From NCBI GenBank assembly GCA_013339765.2, contig CM023449.1, positions 207,594,794 to 207,658,793 on the forward strand: DNA of 64,000 nt, written 5' to 3'. This stretch comes from Haemaphysalis longicornis. Taxonomy: Eukaryota; Arthropoda; Arachnida; Ixodida; Ixodidae. Positions 23,006 to 34,600 of the stretch are shown one piece after another. The notes under the pieces are model-generated. The model saw only the letters and a list, made by a program, of their open reading frames with translations. It was not told the DNA's origin and ran no database searches. The translations under genes were made by a program, and so were the position numbers. Each line of letters opens with the position of its first letter. Within the stretch, counting starts at the first letter, position 1.

Positions 23006-24508
23006 GCGCCCCATCAACATTTCCTGTTAGACTTGACATTTCTCGTTCAAACTGACATTCGACGGTTGTTGCTGGAAGGCAGTGTATACACAATAAGAAA
23101 TATACATTGCAAGTTACAGATTTTATAGCCACCAGCTTCTATCAGTTCTCACGAAATTTACAAAACAAAATGGGACGAAAGAGGGCTGACAGTTCCCGTT
23201 TCTCCTGAGAGCAGGCGAATACAGATTAGCAGTACGGCAGAAAAAAAAAAGGAAAATATCCCTGTCCACTAGACATAGATCATGATAGGAAGCTTCCTTC
23301 AGAAATTACGCGTGGGTCGGCAAAGCGGTTTAGCGCCCGAACCACGTCAGCCGAAATCGCACTCTTCGTCGCGTGGGTTTTCAAGTGCGAACGCACGCGG
23401 ACGCACCTGACTACATTCCTACTTCCGCCCTTTAGTCGGAAAAAACTATCACCCCAGGGATTTATCCCAGATTACCGAAATACAACAAAATGGAGCGGCT
23501 GACGACCCTGCCCCATCAATCCAGATGGTAAAACCAATTAGTATATACGGGACACCGACAGCGCCACTTTTCGGCCTTTCAGAACGCATTGCGACTCGAT
23601 CGGAACTGTTACAAGTGGGCGTGCGCCGCTTATAGACGAAGTTGTAGAAAGAATGCAGTTAATTGGGTTCCACCTGATTAAATCACTTTCCTCCCACTCA
23701 TTTTGTATATTTGAATGCAGAAGAAGTGCACGGGTTCGCACGATGAGGAAGGGATTATCTTGTTTGCGGCAAAATCCTTGAAGAAGCTTAGGGCATGAAG
23801 TGGGGAAGTTTGTATTCGTAGTTAGCAGCCCAACGTGTGTCATTTCCACAAATAAAGAACGTAGAAATCCCGCTAAAACATTTTGCCAGTTGAAAAACCA
23901 TACGTAACGTGCACTCAGCTTTCAAAATAAGAATTTAAGACTGATTGCTCGCGAACCTCTCCCGCCCACGCGAACCCCAACCAACCTTGGACCTTTGCGA
24001 GTAGTAATCACGAAGTTCCCAGATAGAAAAGAGGTGAAGGCAAATAGGTCGATTTATTCAAGATCCTCGAGCTTTGCTTCCAAGTCTTTGTTTAACCACT
24101 ATAAACGTCCAGTGGTTCCTACTGTAGCGAAAGCACAACTCAACGTTTCTCGATAAAACTGGTGGTCCAGACAAGCATACAGACCATCTAATACTCAATT
24201 ACCGTTATTCAGCCACAGCAAGCTACATAGCTGACCCGTTCAAACCTAGAAATTGTAGTTTTAATGATTTCTAGAGCTTCCCACACATTTCCGAAGAATG
24301 GTACGGGGATTATCAAACTAGTTAAGATACGGACATCGGGAAGCGTGAAGCACACAGTGAAGTGTTTTCATTTCGACAAGTTTTGCGCGGCGGACAAATT
24401 TGTCGTTATAGTTATTGAGCGCCGCTGTTTTGCTTGGGTGGTTCTATTCTGTTATTTCTAAATAGTTTCGTTACCCCATGGTAGCTCGCACTGTGGTATT
24501 GAAAATGG
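23006..24508. other. No recognised gene
   Basis: Only short frames in both directions and no repeats obvious by eye. Nothing supported. Confidence 0.6.
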
Positions 24509-24684
24509 TATAAGCAGTTACAGGCTACATGAAGAAATGAAAACTACCGTGGCCACCCAAAAATGTTAACAATGAACCGAATACACCTGTTGACAATATA
24601 AGCAGTTACAGGCTACATAAAGAAATGAAAACTACCGTGGCCACCCAAAAATGTTAACAATGAACCGAATACAGCCGCTGACGG
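24509..24684 (+). repeat. 88 bp tandem duplication
   Basis: Two copies, starting TATAAGCAGTTACAGGCTAC at 24509 and 24597, differ at only a few bases. The second copy abuts the LINE fragment that follows. Confidence 0.85.
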
Positions 24685-25968
24685 TTAACCATTTTGGCGT
24701 TATTTTTTCTGTGCACAAGACCCTGAAGAAAATCGCGGAGGCGCAGAGGACCGCCCCGATTTCAAGGCCATCGGAAACGAGGACAGGCATACAGATACTG
24801 CACCACCTGGGTCTGACACCTAGAGAGGAGGGAGCCGAGAACAAACAGGTACTCGTGACGGACTCTACAGGCAGACGGTTACGAGTATGCTCGGTACAGA
24901 TTAGAATGAACCCCAAGCTCAACAAGGAGCGAAGGGTGGTGAGGGTCAAAGCACCGGTCGACCTCCACGCCAGAGACAGAGTAGCCATGTCTGTGGACGC
25001 GGCGGAGTACGAGGAGAGCGAGGGGGCCTAGGCCGCGGCGGTTGTCGGGGCGTCGACCGGCGAAACGAGAACGGCGGCGAGCGTGAGAACCCAGACGGCG
25101 CAGCAAGCGGTGGAGGTGGCCATCGCCTTGGCCATCGCCGACCCCGCGTGCACGACGGTACTGTGCGACTCAAGAACGGCGGTCAGAAACTACGCCAGAG
25201 AAAGAGTGTGCAAGGAGGCCGCGCGAGTACTACGCGCGGTAGACCTCGGCCGCGAGAGAAGGTACGTACGATCAAGTAGCTCTCGGCACTCATGGGTAGC
25301 GATGGGTCGAACCGGGGAAAACCAACCACAACGAGACGGCAAACGCGGTGGAGCGAGGACTAACCAACCGCACCGCCGTTGCAGAAGCCGGCCCGTCGAG
25401 GTGGTGGAGGAAGACCAAGGACAGCATGACCACTTAAAACGAGATCATGGAGTGGCACAGACTGAGTACACGAAAGGTACCGCCACCACACCCGGGCCTG
25501 ACCCGAGAGGAAGCAGTGATATACCAGCAGCTGCAGCCGGGGTCGTTCCTCACCCCGGTACTGATGAGGCACTTGTGGCCGCGCGTGCACGAAACTAACT
25601 TGTGCCGAGTATGCCAGAAGGAGAGAGCCACCACGGGTCACATCTTCTGGTACTGGGTCAAGAACCCGCGCGAAGCGTCGACAGAGACTGTGATCCCACC
25701 GCAACGCGAAGCCGCTGCGGGAAGCTACGACCAGGAAGAGCAGGCCAAGGCCGTCCAGCATATTTCGGCGGCGCTCGAAAGATAATGACCGAGCGAAACT
25801 GACGGAAGGTCGCCGCCCCAAAGAAGGGCAGGTGAAGCCGGCCGAAGGGAGTAGCGAGGCCGGAGCCGCAGAAGAGGGCCAAGAAGTCTAGAAGACGTCA
25901 AGGCCGCACCGCGGAAAGACCCCCACGCGAGGAGGATCTAACCGAGCTGCAGGCACTTTAATAAAGTT
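24685..25968 (+). pseudogene. LINE fragment: RNase H and C-terminus with 3' UTR (I-type)
   Basis: The frame from about 24700 reads the end of the RT connection (ILHHLGLTPREEGAEN), then VAMSVDAAEYEES, the first RNase H strand. After a stop at 25029-25031 the frame changes and continues TAQQAVEVAIALAIADP and TVLCDSRTAVRNYARERV. Another change near 25260 leads to a C-terminal part with LTREEAVIYQQLQPGSFLTP and LCRVCQKERATTGHIFWYW, where the last zinc-binding cysteine is lost. The stop is at 25783-25785. The 3' UTR ends with AATAAAGTTG at about 25962 and a (TC)n tail. The 5' part of the element is absent. Multiple stops and shifts show decay. Confidence 0.75.
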
Positions 25969-25972
25969 GTTT

Positions 25973-25984
25973 CTCTCTCTCGTC

Positions 25985-26046
<62 letters not shown>

Positions 26047-26052
26047 CTCTAC
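25973..26052 (+). repeat. (TC)n microsatellite, LINE tail in left arm
   Basis: About 80 bases of TC with a few interruptions (TCGTCC, TTC). It follows AATAAAGTTGTT. Confidence 0.9.
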
Positions 26053-26466
26053 CTCTTTAATGCGTTGATAATAACAGTGTTCAGTGCCTAGGTGCAATAT
26101 TAAGTTTGATTCATTGCCGACGCGCCTGCATTTCGTATGATGGCCAGCGACATCTCGGTTGCCGTTTTATCCTATTCATAGGTCCGAAATGCCGGCTAGG
26201 TTTTCAGTCCAGGAACGCAGTTTCAATAATTCGTGAGCACAAGTTTTGCCCGTGTGTAACATTTTAAAGTTTGGTTTTTTGCTCACGAATATTTTAAACT
26301 GCGTTCCTGGACCGAAAACCTAGCCGACATTTCGGACCTATGAATAGGATAAAACGGCAACCCAGATGTCGCTGGCTATCATCCGAAATGCAGGCGCGTC
26401 GGCAGTGAATCAAACTTAATATTGCACCTAGGCACTGAACACTGTTATTATCAACGCATTAAAGAG

Positions 26467-26467
<1 letters not shown>

Positions 26468-26563
<96 letters not shown>
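26468..26563 (-). repeat. (GA)n microsatellite in right arm
   Basis: About 96 bases of uninterrupted GA, the mirror copy of the left-arm (TC)n but longer and cleaner. Confidence 0.9.
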
Positions 26564-26565
<2 letters not shown>

Positions 26566-26709
26566 AACTTTATTAAAGTGCCTGCAGCTCGGTTAGATCC
26601 TCCTCGCGTGGGGGTCTTTCGACGGTGCGGCCTTGACATCTTCTTCTTGGCCCTCTTCTGCGGCTCCGGCCTCGCTACTCCCTTCGGCCGGCTTCACCTG
26701 CCCTTCTTT

Positions 26710-26786
26710 TCAGTCCAGGAACGCAGTTTAAATTATTCGTGAGTGCAAGTTTTGTCCATGTGTAGCATTTTAAAGTTTGGTTTTTA
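26710..26786 (+). repeat. Third copy of the palindrome's central segment
   Basis: CAGTCCAGGAACGCAGTTTA and the following ~60 bases repeat the sequence at 26204-26280 in direct orientation, directly after the right arm. Confidence 0.85.
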
Positions 26787-26939
26787 GCTTTCCACCCAAG
26801 GTTGCGACTACTCAAAAATATCTTCACAATGGATTTTTTTGGTCGTTGAGTCAGCTCTTACTTGCTCAAAAAGCCAGGAAAGGGGTACCTTACTTGAAGA
26901 CAAGTGCGGAAGGGAACCACACAGCATGACACTTGCCAT

Positions 26940-28097
26940 GACGCAACAGACTCCATGCATCGACGCGCGGCTGGCACACCTGTGGGAAGCCCGACGCAGG
27001 CTCATCAAGCGGTGGAAGCGGCAGCGACATAATAAAAAAATGCTCAAGAAGATTAATGAAATTAGCAGGAAAGCAACTGAGTATGCCGTCGTCTGATGTA
27101 ACGAGACTTGGCTCAGCCCGGTTGTGACGGTCTGCGGGGGACGCTTTCTACCTGAAAGACTTCGAAATTGCTCCGCTACCTCATAGACCCACTTTCAACA
27201 ACAAACTACGCAGGAGACGGGAAGAAACTCATGGAAGACCTCAAAGATAGGTACCTGAAAAGGGGAAGAGTGTGGAGCAACCTGGACTGTACAGAGGCAC
27301 CTCCAATGAGGTCTTGGATGGGCCCTTCGTCGACTCTGAATTACGAACGGCTATTTCTGAAAGTAGTAGACGCAGTTACCCAGGGCCGGCCGCTATTACT
27401 TACAGACTCTTCAATAACCTTAACGACAAAGCCAGAAAACAGCTCTTTGGACACATGAACAGTGCCTGAGAAAGCGGCGCGTTTACAAGCAGCTGGAAGG
27501 AGGCGGAGGTCAGGTTCATCCCAAACGCTGGCACGTCACCACACATAGATAACTTACGGCCTATCTCCCTCACGTCCTGCGTGGGCAAGGTTATGGAAAG
27601 AATGGTGTTTAATAGGCTGAAAAGCATCTGGACAGCACTGATCAGATGCCGGACTCTATGTTCGGATTTTAGGGGCACTTAAGCACGCATGACGCACTGC
27701 TCCAACTGAAGGAAGAGGTCATGAAACAAGCCACAAAGAAATTTCCTAGAGCCATCTTTGCACTGGACCTCCAGGGAGCGCTTGACAACGTCTCCCACGC
27801 TAGCATCCTAGCCAACCTACAGGCCACAGGCTGTGGAGAGCGGGCGTACAATTATGCGCGGGATTTCCTGACCTGCTGCAGCGCTCGAATGAAAGTAGGG
27901 GAAGAGGTATCTCCACCCATAGTGTTGGGAAGTAAGGGGACCCCACAGGGATCCGCCCTGTTGCATCTTCTCTTTAATATGGCACTCTTGGGCCTGCCGA
28001 AGGCGCTCGGAGTAGTCGAAAGTTTGGGGCACGCGCTCTACACCAACGACATACTGTCGACGACATACGACAAAGTACTGCCATGTAAAAGCCAGTG
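26940..28097 (+). pseudogene. LINE fragment: reverse transcriptase (I-type), inactive
   Basis: Frames in sequence give HLWEARRRLIKRWKRQRHNK (the linker after the endonuclease, close to HLWEARRGLLNRWRRNKHNR in the first LINE), AAITYRLFNNLND, IDNLRPISLTSCVGKVMERM, IFALDLQGALDNVSHASILA and LGSKGTPQGSALLHLLFNMA. Near 28039-28050 the catalytic motif reads YTND instead of YADD, so one of the two metal-binding aspartates is lost. Several stops and shifts occur (for example at about 27468 and 27670). It ends at 28097 without RNase H. It is a member of the same group as the LINE at 2.5 kb. Confidence 0.8.
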
Positions 28098-30002
28098 ACG
28101 CCATTTTAATCGGTATTTACAAAATCATGCTTTTCTTTCTACCGTCGACTTTCTAAAAAAACGGTAATGCCGAATGCAAGAGATTAATAAGTGTTAAAAT
28201 AATTCCCTCCGCTGATTGTTCTGTCACAAATACTTCGAAGCGGTAGTCTGTCTGCTGGAAATTGTGTATCTTTAAACACTCACACACGCACGCACGTACA
28301 ACACAAGTCCGCCATTAATTTTCAATCAAGCACGTCAGTACCAGGAATTGTGTCCGGAGGGACACAGGAATTTGATTTCTTGTCCTGGTGCCTTTGAGCA
28401 AACGCAATGCTTGAGCTCAATAACTTTTAGAATTGCAAAACACATTGCTTTAAGTTATTTACTTTTTTATGTGCAACGCGCATATTCATGACGCCGAGCA
28501 ATTATTCCAGACGGCAAAAGAGGATTAAGGGCGCTTGATGGCGTTAAAGCAAGGGTTTTCTGAAAAATACCCGCCGCACTGCTTGTTTGAAATGGAAGAA
28601 TAAAGCTGGCGCGTGTCTGACGATTCAATTGCTTCTGACGGTATGAAAATTATGCGACAATCCGAGAGGCCAGCAAATTTTGACAGCAGCCTAAACAGGA
28701 ACGTTGCACCAAGTTCCTAGGTAAACTTATTTAACGGCGTATAAATAAAGAATAGCGGTAAACTAATAATTGCAAGAGACAGACGTGAAACTTTGTCTGA
28801 ATGACTATGGTAAAAAGTTCCGAATTACGGCACACACAACCGAGCAGCATTTCATCAAGCTTAGTACGTGAACAGCGCCGGTAGCAGCAGTCGCTATAAA
28901 ATGAGTTTTTCATCACCGTTGGGCACTTGCGTGCGTAGTGGTGAATGCGGATTCACCCCATACAGAGCCGTCATGGAAAATATCCTCGCGGTCATAACTG
29001 CTGCCTGACATTGCACACAACCAACAAATTCTATACATGTCCTGTAAGAAACAATGTACATTGAACGGGATCCTGTATGTATTATGTGGTGCCGGGATGA
29101 CGCTATACTGTCCTGTATACGGACGCTGCCAAACTCGCTCGGATTTTATGACAAGTTTTACCGTGCCACTCTGGCTCCGGGCAAAGCGATAAAAAATTGA
29201 TCATGAAAAAGTCTTAGATGCGGATGTTCAAGGGCTTGTGTCATCGTGTGATTGTACAGTTTCTCTGAGGATATATTCAGGTGTTTTTGCTGACACAGGT
29301 CTGTTCAGCGGTATACAGGATAACTCAACAGCTGAAACAAGTACCACAAGCACCACCATGGTACCGTGAGTTTGCTCCAAGTCAGCGGATGCGGATGGTA
29401 CTGGGCGGGCTACTACGGGGTAAAAGAGGAAGAAGTCCTGGTTTTAAGCAACCGAAGTGGCGCCTCGATATTCGCTCATAAATCAAAACGACAATAACAA
29501 ACAATAGCGCGAAAAAAATACCAACAACTGACTGCAAATCATTCAATTAAGAAGCGTTAATGCCTTCTACCCTTAGCCTGCTCGAAAAGTCAAATTAAAT
29601 CGAGCTTTCCTCCATTTAAGGTTTTAGTTAGCCATGGGTTTACGATGTTCGCGCGTTCGCATCAGCTGATTTGGGTTGGCTCCAAGCGTAACCTGATCCT
29701 CCGTTTAAAAAAATAACGCCCATCTATCCGGCAAGAAAGCTGTAGAAGAATGCGCGAAGTGGCCGCATCGGTTTGGTCCCCCCTTCACTGCTCACCATTT
29801 CGTGGAAGTTGAAGAATTTCCCTCGGACGGCGTTGTAAGGGGTCCCTTCGTGGACCAACATCAGGATCAACATAAGTAAAATCAATGGCTCCACCATGTC
29901 GAGCTTTTCAGCCAATGCTATTTCGACTTGACCGCACCCGACATAGCACCAAATTAGCTGGATCCCAATATTATGTGCCCCACGAAAAAAATTCAGACTC
30001 CT
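28098..30002. other. No recognised gene
   Basis: AT-rich, with frames below 70 codons that show no motif. Nothing supported in this 1.9 kb. Confidence 0.6.
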
Positions 30003-31344
30003 TTAAAGGAGTCATGAAGAGAAAATACAACTTCGTTTAATTTGAAAGAACTAGAATTCAGTATCTCACTCAGCTCCATTACAGCCACAAAAGATGTTTT
30101 TTAGCGAAAAAAAAGCAAGAAATATTTAAAAACTTTCAAATTTTGCGCAACAATGACGTGTTATGAGCAAGAATTACGTCATACGGGCCAACAATAAAAC
30201 ATGATTTTCAATGCGTTAACTGCACGTTAGCATTCAAGTGATGCGGTCAAATGGAACTAGAGGCCCCATTAAGGCCGATCCACACGGCGGACCAAGACGA
30301 TTATTTGGACAGAGGTCCGCGCATCACGTGATAGGACGTCACCAGTTCGCGCGGAGCGCCAGTGGACCGCGCAGGACCGCGGCCCTCGCGGTCCAAATAT
30401 TCGCCGAGGCTTTTCGGTCCGCGGTCTCGACGGCGGACCGCGACATCAATCAGCGTGGTCTGACAGCTCCCCGCGCCGCGGTGGGCGGAGCCGGGTCCAG
30501 TTGCGCCAATAGAGAATGGCGCAGGCAGCGCGGCTGTTTCGAAGCGCTCGAAGGAGCCTGTCAATCACCCCCGCTGGGATAGGCGGCGGGCTAGGCTTAC
30601 AATCGCGACGCATACTTAATCCGCGCTTTTACTAGCGAGTCCTACGACTCTTACTAGTGCGATGCTAGTCATCATTATCACTTCGTTTCACGCATGTGGA
30701 CCTAAATTTACGGGAAGCGTTCGGTTCCAGCGAGCGGTGACGAGCCGTATGCAGCCCGGATCGCCCCGCCGTCGCCGCTCGTAGTGTCGCCTTCGTGCGA
30801 ACGACGCCGGCGGCTGCGTGAGGGCGCCCGCCCGGCTGGCATGCGGGTGGCTGTTATTGTGGGTATGAAACGTTTCGTGCAGGCTTGTTGTCGCGACCAA
30901 ATAGGCTTGTTGTCGCGGCCAAACGGCGCCTGTGTTCAACCTTCGAGCTTGCGAGTTCAGACAGTCGGCCATTCCCGGTCCGCTCAGCCGGCCCGCCGTT
31001 TGGATGCGCTGTGCTCTGGATCGGACCGCGGCGGACCGTGACGTCGCATCACGTGACCGATTGGACCGCGGACTCGGTCCGTCGTGTGGATCGGCCTTTA
31101 CAGACGTCCAGTCATGTGTCGTCGCGACAGGTCAGTTTGGCGGCCGCCAATCGCACAAACAAGGTTCCGTGATGTCATAGATAAGTTGCGGGAAATTGGC
31201 TAGGGGGTAGCGACTGCTTCACACGTTTTCTTTAATATCTCCGTTATTTGTTCGAAGATTGCGATGATATTGGTATCATTGTTATCGGGAATAAGCCGTT
31301 ATCTAATAAACCCAACTTGTAATTTGTCTTCACGGCTCATTTAA
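30003..31344. mobile_element. TTAA-flanked MITE, copy 1 (with nested insertion)
   Basis: TTAA at 30003-30006 and 31341-31344 bounds inverted ends: AGGAGTCATGAAGAGAAAAT on the left, and the reverse complement of CATTTGTCTTCACGGCTCAT-like sequence on the right, about 30 bp of TIR with mismatches. Outside a nested 826 bp insertion, its ~515 bp match the copy at 45.55 kb closely. The TTAA target and absence of coding suggest a piggyBac- or Kolobok-type non-autonomous element; the superfamily is inference. Confidence 0.75.
30272..31097. mobile_element. Nested TTA-flanked TIR element inside the MITE
   Basis: Starts AGGCCGATCCACACGGCGGA and ends with its near reverse complement (TCCGTCGTGTGGATCGGCCT), with TTA directly outside on both sides (30269-30271 and 31098-31100). 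A 3 bp TTA duplication and these ends fit PIF/Harbinger-type MITEs. The interior is very GC-rich and contains many GGACCGCGG-type repeats near both ends. No transposase is seen; the open frames inside are chance frames of GC-rich DNA. It is absent from the sister copy at 45.8 kb. Confidence 0.75.
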
Positions 31345-32203
31345 AGAAGAAAGATGGCTCAAACACCAAGCTTTCTCTGATAGAAATTCGAAGTCCACAA
31401 TCCAATCAGCAAAAGCCGAATCTACGACAACGACGACTTACCGAATGTGATGAAATGATTTTGCATTTGTTAGTTTGGGATTGGGTGTTCTGAATATCCT
31501 GGTTCGATTAGCTCAGCATGTTGTTAAACTGGGTTTCCCATTCGTTAAGCGCGTGGAGGTGATCAACGTGTCATCAGTGCGCCTCTAAAAAACTGCTTTC
31601 ATCAACATCGCCATCGCTCAACCATATGACGCTAGACTGCATCCGTCTGCCACAATGAAACCCGTTATGCATGTAAAGACACCTATTATACACGGTGGGC
31701 AATTCATGCCCGCATTGTTCTAACGCATTGTGTAAATTTAACTTTTCTGCACCAAAGTTTGCTTTCCGGCAGTGTGCTTTTTCCGACACCGCCACAGGTG
31801 AGACATAGAAATCTTCGCCTTAATAGAAAGCTGATACCGCGTTGAACTAGTCAGGGGATGTTTGACGGGTGCATTCGATGGTTTTTGTTGTTGTTGTTAT
31901 TCCAAAGTGAAATGTCTGAAGTGCACAATCGTGTACATCAAGCACACACTCAGTACGCTTGACGCGAGAAATGCAGAAATAACGGCCCCGGAAGCCTGTC
32001 TTCGGTTTCAAGAATGATTTTCGCTTGTAGTGACTTAAAAGGATACAGGTTACGGACACGAACACTGACACTGTTTACGTGAGTAGGTACGCCTTACGAA
32101 CAAGAAACAGAATTCTGAGCCTTTGCCGGAGTGTCTGAAATAAATACTTCTTTGTTTGTTGTGTGTACCGAGCTTTTTCTCTCAGCTTCGCGTTTATTGT
32201 TTT
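31345..32203. other. No recognised gene
   Basis: Short frames only; nothing supported. Confidence 0.6.
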
Positions 32204-32334
32204 AATGCGAAGACATTAAATGGCGTACTGAGCGCAAAAACACTGCGTTCGTTCTCGTGTCGGCGTTAGACTCGGACACCGGGAAACAGCTGCCACGTTA
32301 CTGCAATGCGTTCAATAGCACATGCCTTCGCAAT
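32204..32334. mobile_element. Short element with self-palindromic inverted ends
   Basis: Left end AATGCGAAGACATT (32204-32217), right end CATGCCTTCGCAAT (32321-32334). The ends are inverted copies, and each is nearly palindromic itself. They resemble the ends of the islands at 41.80-42.48 and 47.7-54.95 kb. Only 131 bp long, with no coding. Confidence 0.45.
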
Positions 32335-33722
32335 AATAAAATATTATTATAGGGCCGCACTTTAAGCAACGTCTGGGTCTGCGCAGAGTCACGTGGGCAG
32401 CGGTGAGTGCAGCTGGGCTATGAGTGCGGTGTTTGGCAGCACATCAAAGACCCCGTTGACCTCGTACAGCGGCGCCCCAGCCACAATTACTCGCAGCGCA
32501 GGACTGCAAGGAGCTCTCGGTAACTTTAAATAGGACGTTAATGCTTTTCCACTACCAACTCATAAAACGTGTTCATGTGTCCTCGGAGGTCTTTTGTGCC
32601 GGTTCCTCCCATTAAGCTTCAGCAACCAGCCCGATCTGGAATCCTTTTGGTGTGGAATATTTCACGCCTGATGTTGCAAAAACGAGTTACACAGATCAGC
32701 GTTATCTGGAGCACTACTCACAAGTTTACCAAAATGGTTCGGTGGCTGCGGCCCTGTTGTATTCAAGATGTCTATGTCTATTCAAGACCTGCTTGACGTG
32801 GTTAGAAAATGACAAGTGCCTGCGAAGAATACAAATCGTCGATCAGAATATCAAAGTGTTGTAGGGCCTAATAGTCGACGTATTTGGAAACTGGATTGTG
32901 AAGCGAACCATGGAGGAGTCAGGTCGAACCTGGCTCCTCCAGTAGAACCTGGAGGAACCTGGAACCTGGCCCACGGAGGAGTCATGAAGGAACCTCTCTT
33001 TGGTTTGTTGAACCAGCGTACGTTTATCTCGGAAGGACATTTCATCTGGCGCTGCATGCATGTGTTGTTCGATTACAAAAAAAAAAAAACACTTTCTCTG
33101 TCAATCACATGGACTGCAAGACGACGGGGGCGAACAGCCGTATAAATTGAAGGAACAAAAAGAGAGCACAAATAAAGTTGTAAGGACGATTGAACTGAAG
33201 GGAAACGCAAAAGGAGAAAAATAAATAACGCGAAATTTACGAATGCGAAGGGCGAATACCAAAAAGGCAGCAAACAGAAAAAGAACGAAAAATGAGGAGG
33301 AGGTGGAGAAAAAAGAGAGCGCGGGGCAGTTTCCTTTTTAAAAAGATCAAGGTAAGCTGTACAAAAACTAAACCATCTGCATTGTTCTTGAATAAATAGA
33401 AAGAAATTGAAGGTAGCTCAGGCTAACGCGTAAGACTTGAAGGTAGCGAAGCTGTACACAACCTTCACCACCATCACAAAGGTTAAAGTCCATGGTTCCA
33501 GCGATTTGCTTCTTCGCTTCCGCAACAACGTTTACTCCATCAATGCTGCTACATGTGTGAGCTTCTTTTTTTTTTTTTTGAACTGATAATCATTCGACAT
33601 CACCTTGGAGAGGAGTACCCTATGACCTGTCTTTCTCGTTCCGAGCAAGTGTTGCCACGATTACGGCGAACGCTGGAGGCTTTCTCTTTCCGAAGTATCG
33701 AAGTGCAGCACACGACGGGAAG
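32335..33722. other. No recognised gene
   Basis: Contains a small cluster of AACCTGG repeats at 32925-32970 and an A run at 33079-33090. No frame shows a recognisable domain. Confidence 0.6.
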
Positions 33723-33754
33723 CAGAAACACAGAAGACGTCTTCTGTGTTTCTG
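33723..33754. repeat. Perfect 32 bp palindrome
   Basis: CAGAAACACAGAAGAC followed directly by its reverse complement, with no spacer and centre GACGTC. It is far longer than expected by chance. Confidence 0.95.
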
Positions 33755-33843
33755 TTTTTTTGTCATGTGCTGGCTTCAATAGTTCGCAATGTACCAACTC
33801 GCCCAAACCAGTACCCTTCGCTTTTCGAGCAAGTGTTGCCAAA

Positions 33844-34117
33844 CTTGGCCAATCTCCCGAAGTGGTATGCTTGGCTTGACAAACGTGCGCCTGGAACACT
33901 GGGCGGTCGCCGCGAGGCACGCACACACGAGGGGTAGGCATTTTCTTGGGGTTTTTTCAACTGACGGGCATTCGCAGAAATCTTAACCAATCTCCCTCAG
34001 TGGGTATGCATGGGTTGACAAACGTGCGCAAGGGGGGCTGGGCGGCCGTGGGGAGTCGCGCACATATGAGCACTAGGCATTTTGTTTCTTTTGTTAACTG
34101 CCGGGTAGTCGCCGCGA
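33844..34117 (+). repeat. Diverged tandem duplication, period about 138 bp
   Basis: CCAATCTCCC, GACAAACGTGCGC, CTGGGCGG and GGCATTTT occur in the same order in two units (aligned starts 33851 and 33989). The units have diverged noticeably. A CGAGCAAGTGTTGCCA motif also occurs twice just upstream (33642 and 33827). Confidence 0.7.
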
Positions 34118-34600
34118 GGCCCGCGCTCCCGTGCGCGCGGTCGGCAGTTTCTCAATATTTTTAACTGCGCGCACGAGAAATTACGATTTTTAAAGTGCTT
34201 CACTGTTAAAACGAACAAGTAAGCTGTAAAGAACATGGATATTCAAAAATTGCCTCTTTCCTACAGTGAGAACCACCCAGTCATTAGTTTCCTAGCCTCA
34301 TCCGCATACGGCTTGCGATGTTATCCAACATATGGAACTGCTCTCTGACCTTCGAGGTTTATGTATCCGGATTCGCAGGCAGTTACATTCTCTGTGGGAC
34401 TCCAAACTCCAAAGTCGAATGGCATCTCCGCGCTCACATGAGCTACCGTGCGTGTCAAAGCGTACAATGGAACTGAAGAATCAGTGGAGCGTGTTTCTGC
34501 CGCTCGCAGAGTGACGGGCACGGCGATGTTGATTCCGTAGCTGGTACCCCAGAGCAAAATAGGTAGCGCAGTGCTCTACACCAACGTTTGGGGATGAGAG
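34118..34600. other. No recognised gene
   Basis: Short frames; nothing supported. Confidence 0.6.

Larger units (their letters stand above)
25820..26709. repeat. Large near-perfect palindrome (about 425 bp arms)
   Basis: The left arm (25820 to about 26242) and right arm (about 26283 to 26709) are reverse complements with few differences, separated by about 40 bases. The left arm holds the LINE's 3' end, its (TC)n tail and about 200 bases of flank; the right arm holds the same in reverse, with (GA)n. Only the microsatellite length differs much. Confidence 0.9.

Noticed and set aside
26422..26742. A 106-codon frame with poly Arg-Glu
   Set aside because: Translation of a (GA)n microsatellite in the palindrome; the same peptide start appears inverted at 25888-26097.
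30238..31180. Frames of 80-115 codons in the nested MITE
   Set aside because: GC-rich DNA open in many phases, lying inside a non-autonomous element.
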